The notes under the pieces: model-generated
Database searches by the model: none
Told to the model about the DNA's origin: nothing
Seen by the model: only the letters and a program-made list of their open reading frames with translations
Source of the DNA: Agrococcus baldri
GTDB lineage: Bacteria > Actinomycetota > Actinomycetes > Actinomycetales > Microbacteriaceae
Direction: 5' to 3'
Length of the DNA stretch: 64,000 nt
Assembly (NCBI GenBank): GCA_900114805.1
Contig: FOZN01000003.1
Coordinates: 434,001 to 498,000 of the forward strand
Shown: in pieces, positions 36,292 through 45,024 of the stretch
How the letters are laid out: every line of letters starts with the position of its first letter
How positions within the stretch are numbered: the first letter of the stretch is position 1
Program-made: the position numbers and the translations under genes

Positions 36292-37670
36292 AGCCTGAGC
36301 GCGGCTGGCTGTGGCTCGCGTTCGGCGGCGTGCACGCCCTGCTCGCGATCCTCAACATCCCGAGCGTGTCGGATGCGTACGGCGACGTGCTCAGCGTCTA
36401 CCCGTTCTGGCTGGAGCAGGGCCTGGGCACCGACGGCCGGCCGAGCGAGTGGCTCGGGATCGACGTCGAGTGGGTGTACCCGCTGCTGGCATGGGCGCCC
36501 ATCCTGGTCTCGGGCGTGCTGGGGCCAGAAGCCCTGCCGCTGGTCTGGATGCTCATGGTGACGGCGCTGGATGCCGTCGCCTTCGCACTGCTGCTGCGGG
36601 TGCGGCGCGGCCACGTGCTCGGCTGGACGTGGCTCGCCCTGCAGCTCGCGCTCGGCCCGGTCGCGCTCGCGCGCATCGACACCGTGACCGTCGCGGTGTG
36701 CATCATCGGGCTCATCGCGCTGCGCAGCCAGCGGCCGGGCGTCGCCGCCGCCGCGTTCACGGCCGCCGCCTGGATGAAGGTGTGGCCGGGCGTGCTCTAC
36801 CTGGCGCTGCTGATCGCGCGCAGGGAGCGGCTGCGCATCGTGATCGCCGGCGCGCTGGTCTCCGGCGCCGTGCTCGCGATCGCCGCGCTGCTGGGCTCGC
36901 AGCACGCGCTCTCGTTCCTGCTCCAGCAGGAGGATCGCGGCCTGCAGATCGAGGCCGTCGCCGCGACCCCCTTCATGTGGCAGGCGATGCTGGGCGAGGG
37001 CCACGTGTACTTCGACCGGCAGATCTACACCTTCCAGGTGGACGCGCCGGGGGTGGGCCGCACCGCCGATCTCGCCACGCCCGTGCTGATCGCCGCGGTC
37101 GTGGCGCTCTGCGCGCTGGGGGCGCTCGCGGTGCGGCGCTCGCACCGCCGGGAGGCGATCGTGTGGCTGGCGGTGGCGCTCGTGGCGTCGATGATCGTCA
37201 CGAACAAGGTCGGCTCGCCTCAGTTCGTGCTGTGGCTGACGGTGCCGGCGCTGCTGCTGGCCGAGCTCGGCGCGCGCCGGCATTGGATCGGTGTGGGCGC
37301 GATCGGGCTCGTCGCGGCGCTGACCCACCTGCAGTTCCCCTGGACGTACGACTCGCTCGTGAGCGCCGATCCCTTCGGCGTGCTGCTGCTGACCCTGCGC
37401 AACCTCGTGCATGTCGGGATCCTGGTCGGCGCGGTGTGGATGCTGCTGCGGGCCGCGCGCCGCGGGCCCTACGCGCTGTCAGTGGATGAGCGTCGCGAGC
37501 AGGTCGCGCACGCGAGCGGACTCGATCAGGAAGGCGTCGTGGCCGAAGCCGCTCTCGAGCACGATCGGCTCGGCACCGGAGACGCTCGTGGCGATGCCGG
37601 CGGCGAGCCGCTGCTGATCGGCGACGGGGAAGAGCCGGTCGCTGGAGATGCCGACGACGAGCGCCGGTGA
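36288..37670 (+). CDS. GT87/DUF2029-like polytopic membrane protein
   Basis: About 460 residues with eight or more hydrophobic helices. [20 protein letters not shown] resembles the conserved AxxxKxxP region of DUF2029/GT87 polyprenyl-phosphate-dependent glycosyltransferases. I favour a CTG start at 36288: AGGAGG lies five bases upstream, the start overlaps the previous stop as CTGA, and the first in-frame GTG (36330) would cut the first membrane helix. The frame continues 192 bases antisense into metX, giving a hydrophilic tail. The true sugar substrate is unknown. Confidence 0.65.
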   Translation: MKPERGWLWLAFGGVHALLAILNIPSVSDAYGDVLSVYPFWLEQGLGTDGRPSEWLGIDVEWVYPLLAWAPILVSGVLGPEALPLVWMLMVTALDAVAFALLLRVRRGHVLGWTWLALQLALGPVALARIDTVTVAVCIIGLIALRSQRPGVAAAAFTAAAWMKVWPGVLYLALLIARRERLRIVIAGALVSGAVLAIAALLGSQHALSFLLQQEDRGLQIEAVAATPFMWQAMLGEGHVYFDRQIYTFQVDAPGVGRTADLATPVLIAAVVALCALGALAVRRSHRREAIVWLAVALVASMIVTNKVGSPQFVLWLTVPALLLAELGARRHWIGVGAIGLVAALTHLQFPWTYDSLVSADPFGVLLLTLRNLVHVGILVGAVWMLLRAARRGPYALSVDERREQVAHASGLDQEGVVAEAALEHDRLGTGDARGDAGGEPLLIGDGEEPVAGDADDERR

Positions 37671-38699
37671 GGTGATGCGCTCGAGCGCCGCCTCGACGCC
37701 GCCGCGGCCGCGGCCGACGTCGTGGGTGGTCATCGCGTCGACCAGCCGCACGTAGGAGCCCGCGTCGAATCGGCGCGTGAAGCGGTTGCCGTGCACGTCG
37801 AGGTACGACTCCACCTGGAAGCGGCCGCCCGCGAGCGGGTCGACGCTCGACTGCCAGGAGCGCTGGAAGCGCTCGTTGAGCTCCTGCTGCGAGCGGTAGC
37901 CGAGCATCGCCATGCGGCGCGCGAGCGCGAGGCCGCGGGCGGGCCCGGCGTGCCCGGGCAGGTCGTAGAAGTCGCCGCCGAGCCAGCCAGGATCGCTCGT
38001 GACGGCCTCGATCTGCAGCGTGTTCTGCGCGATCTGGTCGGCGCTGGTGGCGGCGTTCGAGGCGAGCAGCGCGGTCGCAGCCACGCGATCGGGGTGCGTG
38101 ACGGCCCACTCGAGCGCGTGCATGCCGCCCATCGAGCCGCCGACCACGGCGTGCCAGCGTGCGACGCCGAGCCGGTCGGCCAGCCGGCGCTGCGCCTCGA
38201 CCTGATCGCGCACGGTCACGCGCGGGAAGCGCGAGCCCAGCTCGATGCCGTCCGCGCCGAGCGAGGCCGGGCCGGTGGAGCCCTGGCAGCCGCCCAGCAT
38301 GTTGGGCGCGACGACGAAGTGCCGATCGGTGTCGATCGCGAGCCCGGGGCCCACGACCTCCTCCCACCAGCCGGCGGTCGCGTGGCCGGGCCCCGCAGCC
38401 CCGCACACGTGGCTGTCGCCGGTGAGGGCGTGCAGCACCAGCACGGCGTTGTCGCGCGCCGCGTTCAGCGTCCCCCACGTCTCGTAGGCGACCACCGCAT
38501 CCGCGATCGACGCGCCGGCCTCGGTGTCGAGGTCGCCGATGCGTGCGAACTGCCGATCGCCGGGATCGTCGCCGGGACGCCAGGCGCCCGTGACAGGCAC
38601 GGGCGTCGGGTCGCCGGGGGCGCCGAGGCCGCCGTCGAGCAGACGGGAAGCGGGCACCCGCGAGGCAGGCTGCGCGTCGTCGCTCAGCTGCCAGTCCAC
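37479..38699 (-). CDS. metX: Homoserine O-acetyltransferase
   Basis: 406 residues of alpha/beta hydrolase fold. It acetylates homoserine for methionine synthesis. The nucleophile elbow is GGSMGGMHALEWA, the oxyanion segment is LHALTGDSHV, the Asp is in GISSDRLFP and the His in GFGHDAFL. It is 22 bases downstream of metY and converges on the GT87-like gene, with a coding overlap of 192 bases on opposite strands. Confidence 0.95.
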   Translation of the reverse strand: MDWQLSDDAQPASRVPASRLLDGGLGAPGDPTPVPVTGAWRPGDDPGDRQFARIGDLDTEAGASIADAVVAYETWGTLNAARDNAVLVLHALTGDSHVCGAAGPGHATAGWWEEVVGPGLAIDTDRHFVVAPNMLGGCQGSTGPASLGADGIELGSRFPRVTVRDQVEAQRRLADRLGVARWHAVVGGSMGGMHALEWAVTHPDRVAATALLASNAATSADQIAQNTLQIEAVTSDPGWLGGDFYDLPGHAGPARGLALARRMAMLGYRSQQELNERFQRSWQSSVDPLAGGRFQVESYLDVHGNRFTRRFDAGSYVRLVDAMTTHDVGRGRGGVEAALERITSPALVVGISSDRLFPVADQQRLAAGIATSVSGAEPIVLESGFGHDAFLIESARVRDLLATLIH

Positions 38700-38721
38700 G
38701 GTTGCCCGCCTCTCTCGTCGG

Positions 38722-40041
38722 TCAGACCGCGGCGCTCGCCAGCGCCTCGGACTGCTTCGCAGCCGCCTCGAGGCCGCTGCTCAGGTCGGCGATCAGGTCG
38801 TCGACGTGCTCGATGCCCACCGAGAGGCGCACGAGGCCCGGTGTCACGCCCGCCGAGAGCTGCTGCTCGGGGCTGAGCTGCGCGTGGGTGGTGCTGGCGG
38901 GGTGGATGACGAGCGAGCGCACATCGCCGATGTTCGCGAGGTGGCTGAAGAGCTCGAGCGCGTTCACGAACGCCTTGCCCGCCTCGACGCCGCCGACGAG
39001 CTCGAACGACAGCACCGCGCCGGTGCCCTTGGGGGCGATCTGCGTGCCGCGCTGGTGCCACGGGCTCGAGGGAAGGCCCGCGTAGTGCACCTGGGCGATC
39101 TGCGGGTGCGCCTCGAGGAACTGCGCCACCTTCGTGGCGTTCTCGACGTGGCGGTCGATGCGCAGCGACAGCGTCTCGATGCCCTGCAGCAGCTGCCAGG
39201 CGTTGTCGGGCGATGCCACCGAGCCGGTGTCGCGCAGCAGCGTGACGCGCGCCTTGATGATGTAGGCGATGCCGTCGCCGAGCGCTTCCGTGAAGGTGAC
39301 GCCGTGGTACGACTCGTCGGGAGTGGTGAGTCCGGGGAACTTGTCGGACTCGGACCATGCGAACTTGCCGCCATCGACGATCGCGCCGGCGACGACCGAG
39401 CCGTGGCCGCCGAGGAACTTCGTCGCCGAGTGCACGACGATGTCGGCGCCGTGCTCGAGCGGGCGGATCAGGTAGGGCGTGGCGATCGTGTTGTCGACGA
39501 TGAGCGGCACGCCCGCGTCGTGCGCCACGCCGGCGACGCCGGTGATGTCGAGCAGGTTGATGCGCGGGTTGCCGACGGTCTCGCCGAACAGCGCCTTCGT
39601 GTTCGGGCGGATGGCGGCGCGCCATGCCTCCAGGTCGTCCTGGTCCTCGATGAAGGTGACCTCGATCCCCAGCTTGCGCAGGGTGAAGTTGAAGAGGTTG
39701 TAGGTGCCGCCGTAGATCGACGAGGACGACACGATGTGGTCGCCGGCCTGGGCGATGTTGAGGATCGCGTACGTCGTCGCCGACTGGCCGGAGGAGAGCA
39801 GCAGCGCGGCGGTGCCGCCCTCGAGCGCGGCGATGCGATCCTCGGCCACCCCCGTCGTCGGGTTCTGGATGCGCGTGTAGATGTTGCCGAACTCGGCCAG
39901 GCCGAACAGGCGGGCCGCGTGGTCGGTGTCGTCGAACACGTACGAGGTGGTGCGGTACACGGGCGTGATGCGCGCCTTGGTGGTCGGGTCGGGCTGCGCG
40001 CCCGCGTGGACCTGCAGGGTCTCGAACTTCCAGTCGCTCAT
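38722..40041 (-). CDS. metY: O-acetylhomoserine sulfhydrylase
   Basis: 439 residues of PLP-dependent Cys/Met metabolism family. It turns O-acetylhomoserine and sulfide into homocysteine. The N terminus ([17 protein letters not shown]) is diagnostic, and the PLP lysine is in [17 protein letters not shown] precedes the ATG. It forms a metY-metX operon, which together converts homoserine to homocysteine. Confidence 0.96.
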   Translation of the reverse strand: MSDWKFETLQVHAGAQPDPTTKARITPVYRTTSYVFDDTDHAARLFGLAEFGNIYTRIQNPTTGVAEDRIAALEGGTAALLLSSGQSATTYAILNIAQAGDHIVSSSSIYGGTYNLFNFTLRKLGIEVTFIEDQDDLEAWRAAIRPNTKALFGETVGNPRINLLDITGVAGVAHDAGVPLIVDNTIATPYLIRPLEHGADIVVHSATKFLGGHGSVVAGAIVDGGKFAWSESDKFPGLTTPDESYHGVTFTEALGDGIAYIIKARVTLLRDTGSVASPDNAWQLLQGIETLSLRIDRHVENATKVAQFLEAHPQIAQVHYAGLPSSPWHQRGTQIAPKGTGAVLSFELVGGVEAGKAFVNALELFSHLANIGDVRSLVIHPASTTHAQLSPEQQLSAGVTPGLVRLSVGIEHVDDLIADLSSGLEAAAKQSEALASAAV

Positions 40042-40113
40042 GGTGTCTCCTTGCTGGGGCCGGCGGTGCCGGGTCGAACTGAAGCCTTCCGACGAGTCTG
40101 CGCCGGTTCGGCC

Positions 40114-40152
40114 CCGAGTGCCAGGCACCCGGACGCACGACGTAACACTCGG
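40114..40152. promoter_or_regulatory. Dyad-rich region upstream of metY
   Basis: CCGAGTG (40114-40120) and CACTCGG (40146-40152) pair across 25 bases, and GTGCCAGGCAC overlaps the left arm as an inner hairpin. It sits 75-110 bases upstream of the metY ATG. It could be an operator for a methionine regulator or part of a leader RNA; I cannot match it to a known riboswitch. Confidence 0.35.
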
Positions 40153-40193
40153 CTCGGGTGGCGCCTGCACGCATCCGATGCTTGCATGTCGAT

Positions 40194-40985
40194 ATGAGCG
40201 AGAAGCGGATCATCGTCACCGGAGCATCGAGCGGCATCGGCGAGGCGGTCGCCAGGCAGGCCGTCGCCCGCGGCTGGCAGGTGCTCGCGGTCGCCCGCCG
40301 GGCGGAGCGGCTGGAGGCGCTCGCCGCCGAGATCGGCTGCGAGACCTTCGCCGCCGACCTGACGCAGGAGGATGCGGTCGCGGCGCTGGCCGAGGCGGCG
40401 GCGACGTTCCGCCCCACGGGCCTCGTGCAGGTCGCCGGGGGCGCGAAGGGCGCGGCGCCGCTGGGGGAGACCACGATCGAGGACTGGCGGTGGATGTTCG
40501 AGTCGAACGTCATCGCCACCAAGCGCGTGATCGATGCCCTGCTGCCGCTGCTGCGGCGCTCGACCGCCGCGCCGCAGCAGGACGGCTCCGCCTCGTACGC
40601 GGAGATCATGGTGGTCACCTCGATCGCCGCGACCGTCTCCTACCAGGGCGGCTCGGGCTACAACGCGGCGAAGTCGGCCGAGAAGCAGCTCATCGACGTG
40701 CTGCGGCTCGAGCTGTTCGGCGAGCCCATCCGGGTCATGGAGGTGGCGCCGGGCATGGTCTGGACCGAGGAGTTCAGCCTCGTGCGCTTCGGCGGCGACC
40801 AGGCGAAGGCGGATGCGGTGTACAAGGACGTGCAGGACCCGCTGTCGGCCGATGACGTGGCGCGCGTCATGACCGACATCCTGGCGCTGCCCGGGCACGT
40901 GTCGGTCGACGAGACCATCATCAAGCCGGTCGCGCAGACGCATCCGTGGATGGTGCACAAGGGGCCGCTGGTCGCGAAGGGCTGA
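40194..40985 (+). CDS. Short-chain dehydrogenase/reductase
   Basis: 263 residues. TGASSGIGEAVARQ is the Rossmann TGxxxGxG motif, the catalytic Ser is in VVTSIAATVSYQGG and YNAAKSAEK holds Tyr and Lys. It belongs to the serine/threonine 3-dehydrogenase-like (YdfG) group by the C-terminal APGMVWTEEFSLVRFGGD. NAD(P)-dependent oxidation of a hydroxy acid or sugar is likely. It is divergent from metY. Confidence 0.88.
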   Translation: MSEKRIIVTGASSGIGEAVARQAVARGWQVLAVARRAERLEALAAEIGCETFAADLTQEDAVAALAEAAATFRPTGLVQVAGGAKGAAPLGETTIEDWRWMFESNVIATKRVIDALLPLLRRSTAAPQQDGSASYAEIMVVTSIAATVSYQGGSGYNAAKSAEKQLIDVLRLELFGEPIRVMEVAPGMVWTEEFSLVRFGGDQAKADAVYKDVQDPLSADDVARVMTDILALPGHVSVDETIIKPVAQTHPWMVHKGPLVAKG

Positions 40986-41009
40986 CGCCGCGCACGTCCC
41001 GCGCGGTGC

Positions 41010-42461
41010 TCAGCCGCCGGGGATGGGTGCTGGTGCCTCGGCGCGCTCGGCCGGCGGCTCGGGGTCTGCGAAGGCGAGCCTCGGCACCGCGATCAGGCCG
41101 ATGGTCGCGGCGAGCGCGGTGACGCCGCAGATGACCCAGACGATGATGTAGCCGCCGAGGCTCGCGGCGGTGCCGATGGCGCCGGCCGCGAGCACGATGG
41201 CGAAGATCGATGAGGCGAACGAGCCGCCGATGGTCTTGGTGGTGTTCGTCATGGCGGTCGCGACGCCGGTCTGGCCGCGCGGCGCCGCTGCTGCCGCGGC
41301 GGCCGGGAGAGCGCCGACGAGCGCACCGGAGCCGAGCCCGGCGATGCTCATGCACAGGAAGACCTGCCAGATCTCCAGGTGCAGCGGCACGAGCAGCAGG
41401 TAGCCGATCGCGACGAGGGCGGCGGCGACGATCAGCAGCAGGCGCGGCCGCACCCTGGAGGAGAGCACCGCGAGCGTCGCTGCGCCGACGATGAGCGAGA
41501 GCAGGTACACGCCGATGAGGATCGAGCGGCCGCTCGCGTCGAGCCCGAGCCCGTAGCCGAGCGCCGGATCGGTGCCCGCGTAGGTCGCCAGCGGCGTCTG
41601 CGCGCCGAGCAGGCTCACGCCGACGAGGCCCGCGGTGAGCTGCACCGGCCACATCGAGGGCTGGCGCATGACGCGCAGGTCGATCGCGGGGTCGTCCTTG
41701 CCGAGCACCCAGCGGCCGAACGGCAGCAGCAGGGCGATGCCGATCGCCATGACAGCCCAGCCCCACCAGGCTTCGGGCCCGCCGATCTTCAGGAAGGTGA
41801 GCCCCGACGTGATCGTCAGAAGCGAGAGCGCCAGCAGCACGAAGCCCCCGGCGTCGAGCTTCCGGTCGGGCAATGGCTCCGAGTCGGGCACGCCCCAGAG
41901 GATCGCGAAGAAGCAGAGCGTGACCATCGCGGCGGGGAGCATGAGCGTCGGCATCATCGCGTCGTCGAAGGCACCGAAGGCGACCGCGGCGCCGAGCGCA
42001 CCGATGATCGCACCCGCCTGCAGGGCGATCACGAGCAGGCCGGCTGCGCGGCGGGTGGAGGAGGGTGCGACGCCCGTGCGACGGCCGCGATCGAAGATGA
42101 GCGCGACCTCGAGCGGCAGCCAGACCGTGTACGCGCCCTGCAGGGAGAACGCGATCAGGTAGCTCCAGAAGTCGCCCGCGAAGGCCATCCACCAGCTGGC
42201 GCCCGCCGTGATCACGGTCGAGAGCAGCAGCATCTTCTTGTGGCCGTGCATGTCGCCGAGCTTCGCCAGCACCGGCACCATCAGGGCGGAGAGCAGCAGC
42301 TGCCCGGCCTCGAACCAGTTCACGTCGGCATCGGTCACGCCGATGTGGCGTGCGATGTCGGGTGTGAGGGTCACGTAGTAGCCCTGCAGGACGCCGCTCG
42401 TGAGCTCGACGCACACCAGCCAGCCGATGAGTGCAAGGGGCACGGCGCGCAACGCTGTCAC
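41010..42461 (-). CDS. MFS transporter, DHA2-like
   Basis: 483 residues with about 14 hydrophobic helices. NWFEAGQLLLSALMVPVLAK and LGDMHGHKKMLLLS match helix 2 and the loop 2-3 motif of drug:proton antiporter-2 type permeases. It probably exports small hydrophobic molecules; the substrate is unknown. CAAGAT lies six bases before the GTG start on the minus strand, a weaker form of the leaderless promoter pattern. Confidence 0.85.
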   Translation of the reverse strand: MTALRAVPLALIGWLVCVELTSGVLQGYYVTLTPDIARHIGVTDADVNWFEAGQLLLSALMVPVLAKLGDMHGHKKMLLLSTVITAGASWWMAFAGDFWSYLIAFSLQGAYTVWLPLEVALIFDRGRRTGVAPSSTRRAAGLLVIALQAGAIIGALGAAVAFGAFDDAMMPTLMLPAAMVTLCFFAILWGVPDSEPLPDRKLDAGGFVLLALSLLTITSGLTFLKIGGPEAWWGWAVMAIGIALLLPFGRWVLGKDDPAIDLRVMRQPSMWPVQLTAGLVGVSLLGAQTPLATYAGTDPALGYGLGLDASGRSILIGVYLLSLIVGAATLAVLSSRVRPRLLLIVAAALVAIGYLLLVPLHLEIWQVFLCMSIAGLGSGALVGALPAAAAAAAPRGQTGVATAMTNTTKTIGGSFASSIFAIVLAAGAIGTAASLGGYIIVWVICGVTALAATIGLIAVPRLAFADPEPPAERAEAPAPIPGG

Positions 42462-42534
42462 GCATGCATCTTGGCACTCGCACGGCAGGAATCCTCAGAT
42501 CTCGGCACGGACGCGCGGATGCGGAGCGGCCGCG

Positions 42535-42540
42535 TAGACT
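42535..42540 (+). promoter_or_regulatory. -10 hexamer for yceD (leaderless)
   Basis: TAGACT with six bases to the ATG at 42547. Confidence 0.55.
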
Positions 42541-42546
42541 GGGTGC

Positions 42547-43107
42547 ATGCGTGCCAACCACCCGTTCGTGATCTCCGTGCGCGACATCGTGCGGAAGCCC
42601 GGGCAGATGCGCGAGGTCATCGAGACCGCACCCTTCGGAGAGAAGATCGGTGAGGGTCTCGCGGTCGTGCTGCCCGAGCAGCCCGTCGAGCTCGTGCTGC
42701 GCCTCGAGAGCGTGCACGAGGGCATTCTCGCCACCGGAACGGCCGGCGTGACCGCGCTGGCGACCTGCGCGCGATGCCTCACGGAGTTCGACCTCGACAT
42801 CGATGTCGACTTCCTCGAGCTGTTCACGTATGATGGTGCGTCGGAATCCGACTACCTCGTGGTCGACGAAACAGTCGACATGCATGCGGTGGTTCGGGAC
42901 GCGGTCGTGCTGGCGCTGCCGTTCCAGCCGGTCGACCGACCGGACTGCTCAGGACTCGATCCTGAGACAGGGGAGCGGCTCGAGCCTGGCACCGATCCCG
43001 TGCCGGAGGAGACCATCGATCCACGATGGGCAGCGCTCCAGGAATTCGCACAAGACGTAACCGACGATCCGTCGGAAGATGACGCCCAGGCGTCGAAGAA
43101 GGAGTGA
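42547..43107 (+). CDS. yceD: YceD/DUF177 23S rRNA accumulation protein
   Basis: 186 residues. CARCLTEFDLDIDVDFLELF is the conserved YceD core with one CxxC pair, and a second metal ligand may be in DRPDCSGLDPETGERL. YceD supports 23S rRNA levels and is nearly always next to rpmF, as here, three bases downstream. The mRNA is probably leaderless. Confidence 0.9.
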   Translation: MRANHPFVISVRDIVRKPGQMREVIETAPFGEKIGEGLAVVLPEQPVELVLRLESVHEGILATGTAGVTALATCARCLTEFDLDIDVDFLELFTYDGASESDYLVVDETVDMHAVVRDAVVLALPFQPVDRPDCSGLDPETGERLEPGTDPVPEETIDPRWAALQEFAQDVTDDPSEDDAQASKKE

Positions 43108-43110
43108 GCA

Positions 43111-43314
43111 ATGGCTGTTCCCAAGAGGAAGATGTCGCGGTCGAACACCCGCGCGCGCCGTTCGCAGTGGAAGGCCGAAGCGCCCAAGCTCGTCAAGACC
43201 ATCGAGGGCGGCAAGACCGTCTACAGCCTGCCGCACCGCGCGAAGGTCGTCGAGGACTCGGCCGGCACGCCGCTGTACATGGAGTACAAGGGCCGCAAGG
43301 TCGCCGACGTCTGA
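43111..43314 (+). CDS. rpmF: 50S ribosomal protein L32
   Basis: 67 residues. [20 protein letters not shown] is the universal L32 N terminus. The two CxxC zinc knuckles of zinc-type L32 are absent, so this is the zinc-independent form. GGAGTGAGC precedes the ATG. It lies between yceD and rnc. Confidence 0.97.
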   Translation: MAVPKRKMSRSNTRARRSQWKAEAPKLVKTIEGGKTVYSLPHRAKVVEDSAGTPLYMEYKGRKVADV

Positions 43315-43339
43315 TCCCTCTGACGAGGATCGCCGTCGC

Positions 43340-44047
43340 ATGACGGAGCACACCAGCCGTCTGCTCGAGCAGCTCGGGGTCGATATCGACCCCGAGCTAC
43401 TCGCGTTGGCCCTGACGCATCGCTCGTGGGCGTACGAGCAGGGCGGTGTGCCGCACAACGAGCGCCTCGAGTTCCTCGGCGACTCGATCCTCGGCCAGGC
43501 CATCACGATCGAGCTCTACCGCCGCTTCCCCGATGCGCCGGAAGGCGATCTCGCCAAGCGCCGAGCCGGCGTGGTCTCGACGGTCGCGCTCGCCGAGGTA
43601 GCCCGCGCCATCGGGCTGGGCGCGCACATCAGGCTCGGCAAGGGCGAAGCCGCTTCTGGCGGTGCCGAGAAGGCGTCGATCCTCGCGGACACGATGGAGG
43701 CCGTCTTCGGCGCCGCCTTCCTGAGCGCCGGGCACACCGCCTCGGCGCAGCTCGTGCTGCGCCTGGTCGCCCCGCTGCTCGACGACCCGGGCCGCACCGG
43801 CGCCGCGCTCGATCCGAAGACGGCGCTGCAGGAGGTGGCGGCCGCGCAGCACCGCGGCGCACCGGTCTACGAGATCGAGGCCGCCGGGCCGGATCACGCC
43901 CGCACCTTCACCGCGACTGTGCTGATCGACGGCCAGGCAGTCGCGACCGGCACCGGCACCAGCAAGAAGGTCGCCGAGATGGGCGCTGCGCTCACCGCGT
44001 ACGACGCCCTCGTCGCGACGGTCGCCGCCGACCAGCCGCTGCGCTGA
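43340..44047 (+). CDS. rnc: Ribonuclease III
   Basis: 235 residues. The signature NERLEFLGDSILG and the second catalytic site ILADTMEAVFGA are intact; a double-stranded RNA-binding domain follows (DPKTALQEVAAAQ to KKVAEMGAA). It processes rRNA precursors and other duplex RNAs. The ATG at 43340 has a GAGG-like site. The next gene starts one base after the stop. Confidence 0.96.
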   Translation: MTEHTSRLLEQLGVDIDPELLALALTHRSWAYEQGGVPHNERLEFLGDSILGQAITIELYRRFPDAPEGDLAKRRAGVVSTVALAEVARAIGLGAHIRLGKGEAASGGAEKASILADTMEAVFGAAFLSAGHTASAQLVLRLVAPLLDDPGRTGAALDPKTALQEVAAAQHRGAPVYEIEAAGPDHARTFTATVLIDGQAVATGTGTSKKVAEMGAALTAYDALVATVAADQPLR

Positions 44048-44048
44048 C

Positions 44049-44969
44049 ATGCCGGAGCTGCCAGAGGTCGAGGTCGTGCGCGCCGGCCTCGCGCCCGCCG
44101 TCACCGGCGCCCGCATCGAGGGCGTCGAGGTGCTCGACGAGCGCTCCATCTCGCGCCACGAGGGAGACGCGGCCGCGTTCGAGGCGGCGCTGCTCGGCCG
44201 CAGGCTCGGCGTGCCCGCGCGACGCGGCAAGTTCCTCTGGATCCCGCTCGAGCCCGAGCACGGCCGGCAGACGACGGATGCGCTGCTCGCGCCGGGCGCG
44301 CATCGTGCGCTGATGGCGCACCTGGGCATGTCGGGGCAGGTGCTCGTGCGGGAGCCAGGAGCAGCCGCCGACCGGCACACGCGCATCCGGATCCTGATCG
44401 ACCAGCCGCAGCACGGCTCGCTCGAGATCCGCTTCGCCGACCAGCGGCTCTTCGGCGGCCTCGCGGTGCGGCCGCTGGTGGTCGGCGAGGGCGGTGGCGC
44501 GGTGCCCGACCAGGCCGCGCACATCGCGCTGGATCCGCTCGAGCCGGCCTTCGACGCATCCGCCGTCGCCCGTCGTCTGCGGCTGCGCCGGCAGGGGGTC
44601 AAGGCGGCGCTGCTCGACCAGCAGCTGGTCTCGGGCATCGGCAACATCTACGCCGACGAGGCGCTCTGGCGCAGCCGGCTGCACTACGCGACGCCCGGCC
44701 AGCGGCTCACCCAGGCGCGCGCGCTGGCGCTGCTCGCCGACGTGCGCGACGTGCTCGAGCGGGCGCTCGCCGAGGGCGGCACCTCGTTCGACGCGCAGTA
44801 CGTGAACGTCAACGGGCAGGCCGGCTACTTCGAGCATTCTCTGAACGCCTACGGCCGCGGCGGCCAGCCCTGCAGGCGCTGCGGCGCGATCATGGTGCGC
44901 GAGGCGTGGATGAACCGCGGCTCGACCCGCTGCCCGCGCTGCCAGCGGCGGCCGCGCGGCCTGGCATAG
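44049..44969 (+). CDS. mutM: Formamidopyrimidine-DNA glycosylase
   Basis: 306 residues. PELPEVEVVRAGL supplies the catalytic Pro and Glu, RRGKFLW the conserved Lys, and the C-terminal zinc finger is CRRCGAIMV...STRCPRC. It removes 8-oxoguanine and cleaves the abasic site. In most actinobacteria smc follows soon after; here 8.7 kb of accessory genes separates them. Confidence 0.96.
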   Translation: MPELPEVEVVRAGLAPAVTGARIEGVEVLDERSISRHEGDAAAFEAALLGRRLGVPARRGKFLWIPLEPEHGRQTTDALLAPGAHRALMAHLGMSGQVLVREPGAAADRHTRIRILIDQPQHGSLEIRFADQRLFGGLAVRPLVVGEGGGAVPDQAAHIALDPLEPAFDASAVARRLRLRRQGVKAALLDQQLVSGIGNIYADEALWRSRLHYATPGQRLTQARALALLADVRDVLERALAEGGTSFDAQYVNVNGQAGYFEHSLNAYGRGGQPCRRCGAIMVREAWMNRGSTRCPRCQRRPRGLA

Positions 44970-45012
44970 CCTGGATCGAATCGCCCATGCGCTGTGACGA
45001 CTCTGACCGTGT

Positions 45013-45018
45013 CATGCT
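45013..45018 (+). promoter_or_regulatory. Putative -10 hexamer for the reverse-transcriptase gene
   Basis: CATGCT followed by six bases and the GTG at 45025. The spacing equals that of the other leaderless genes, and no ribosome site is seen. Confidence 0.4.
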
Positions 45019-45024
45019 TCCGTT

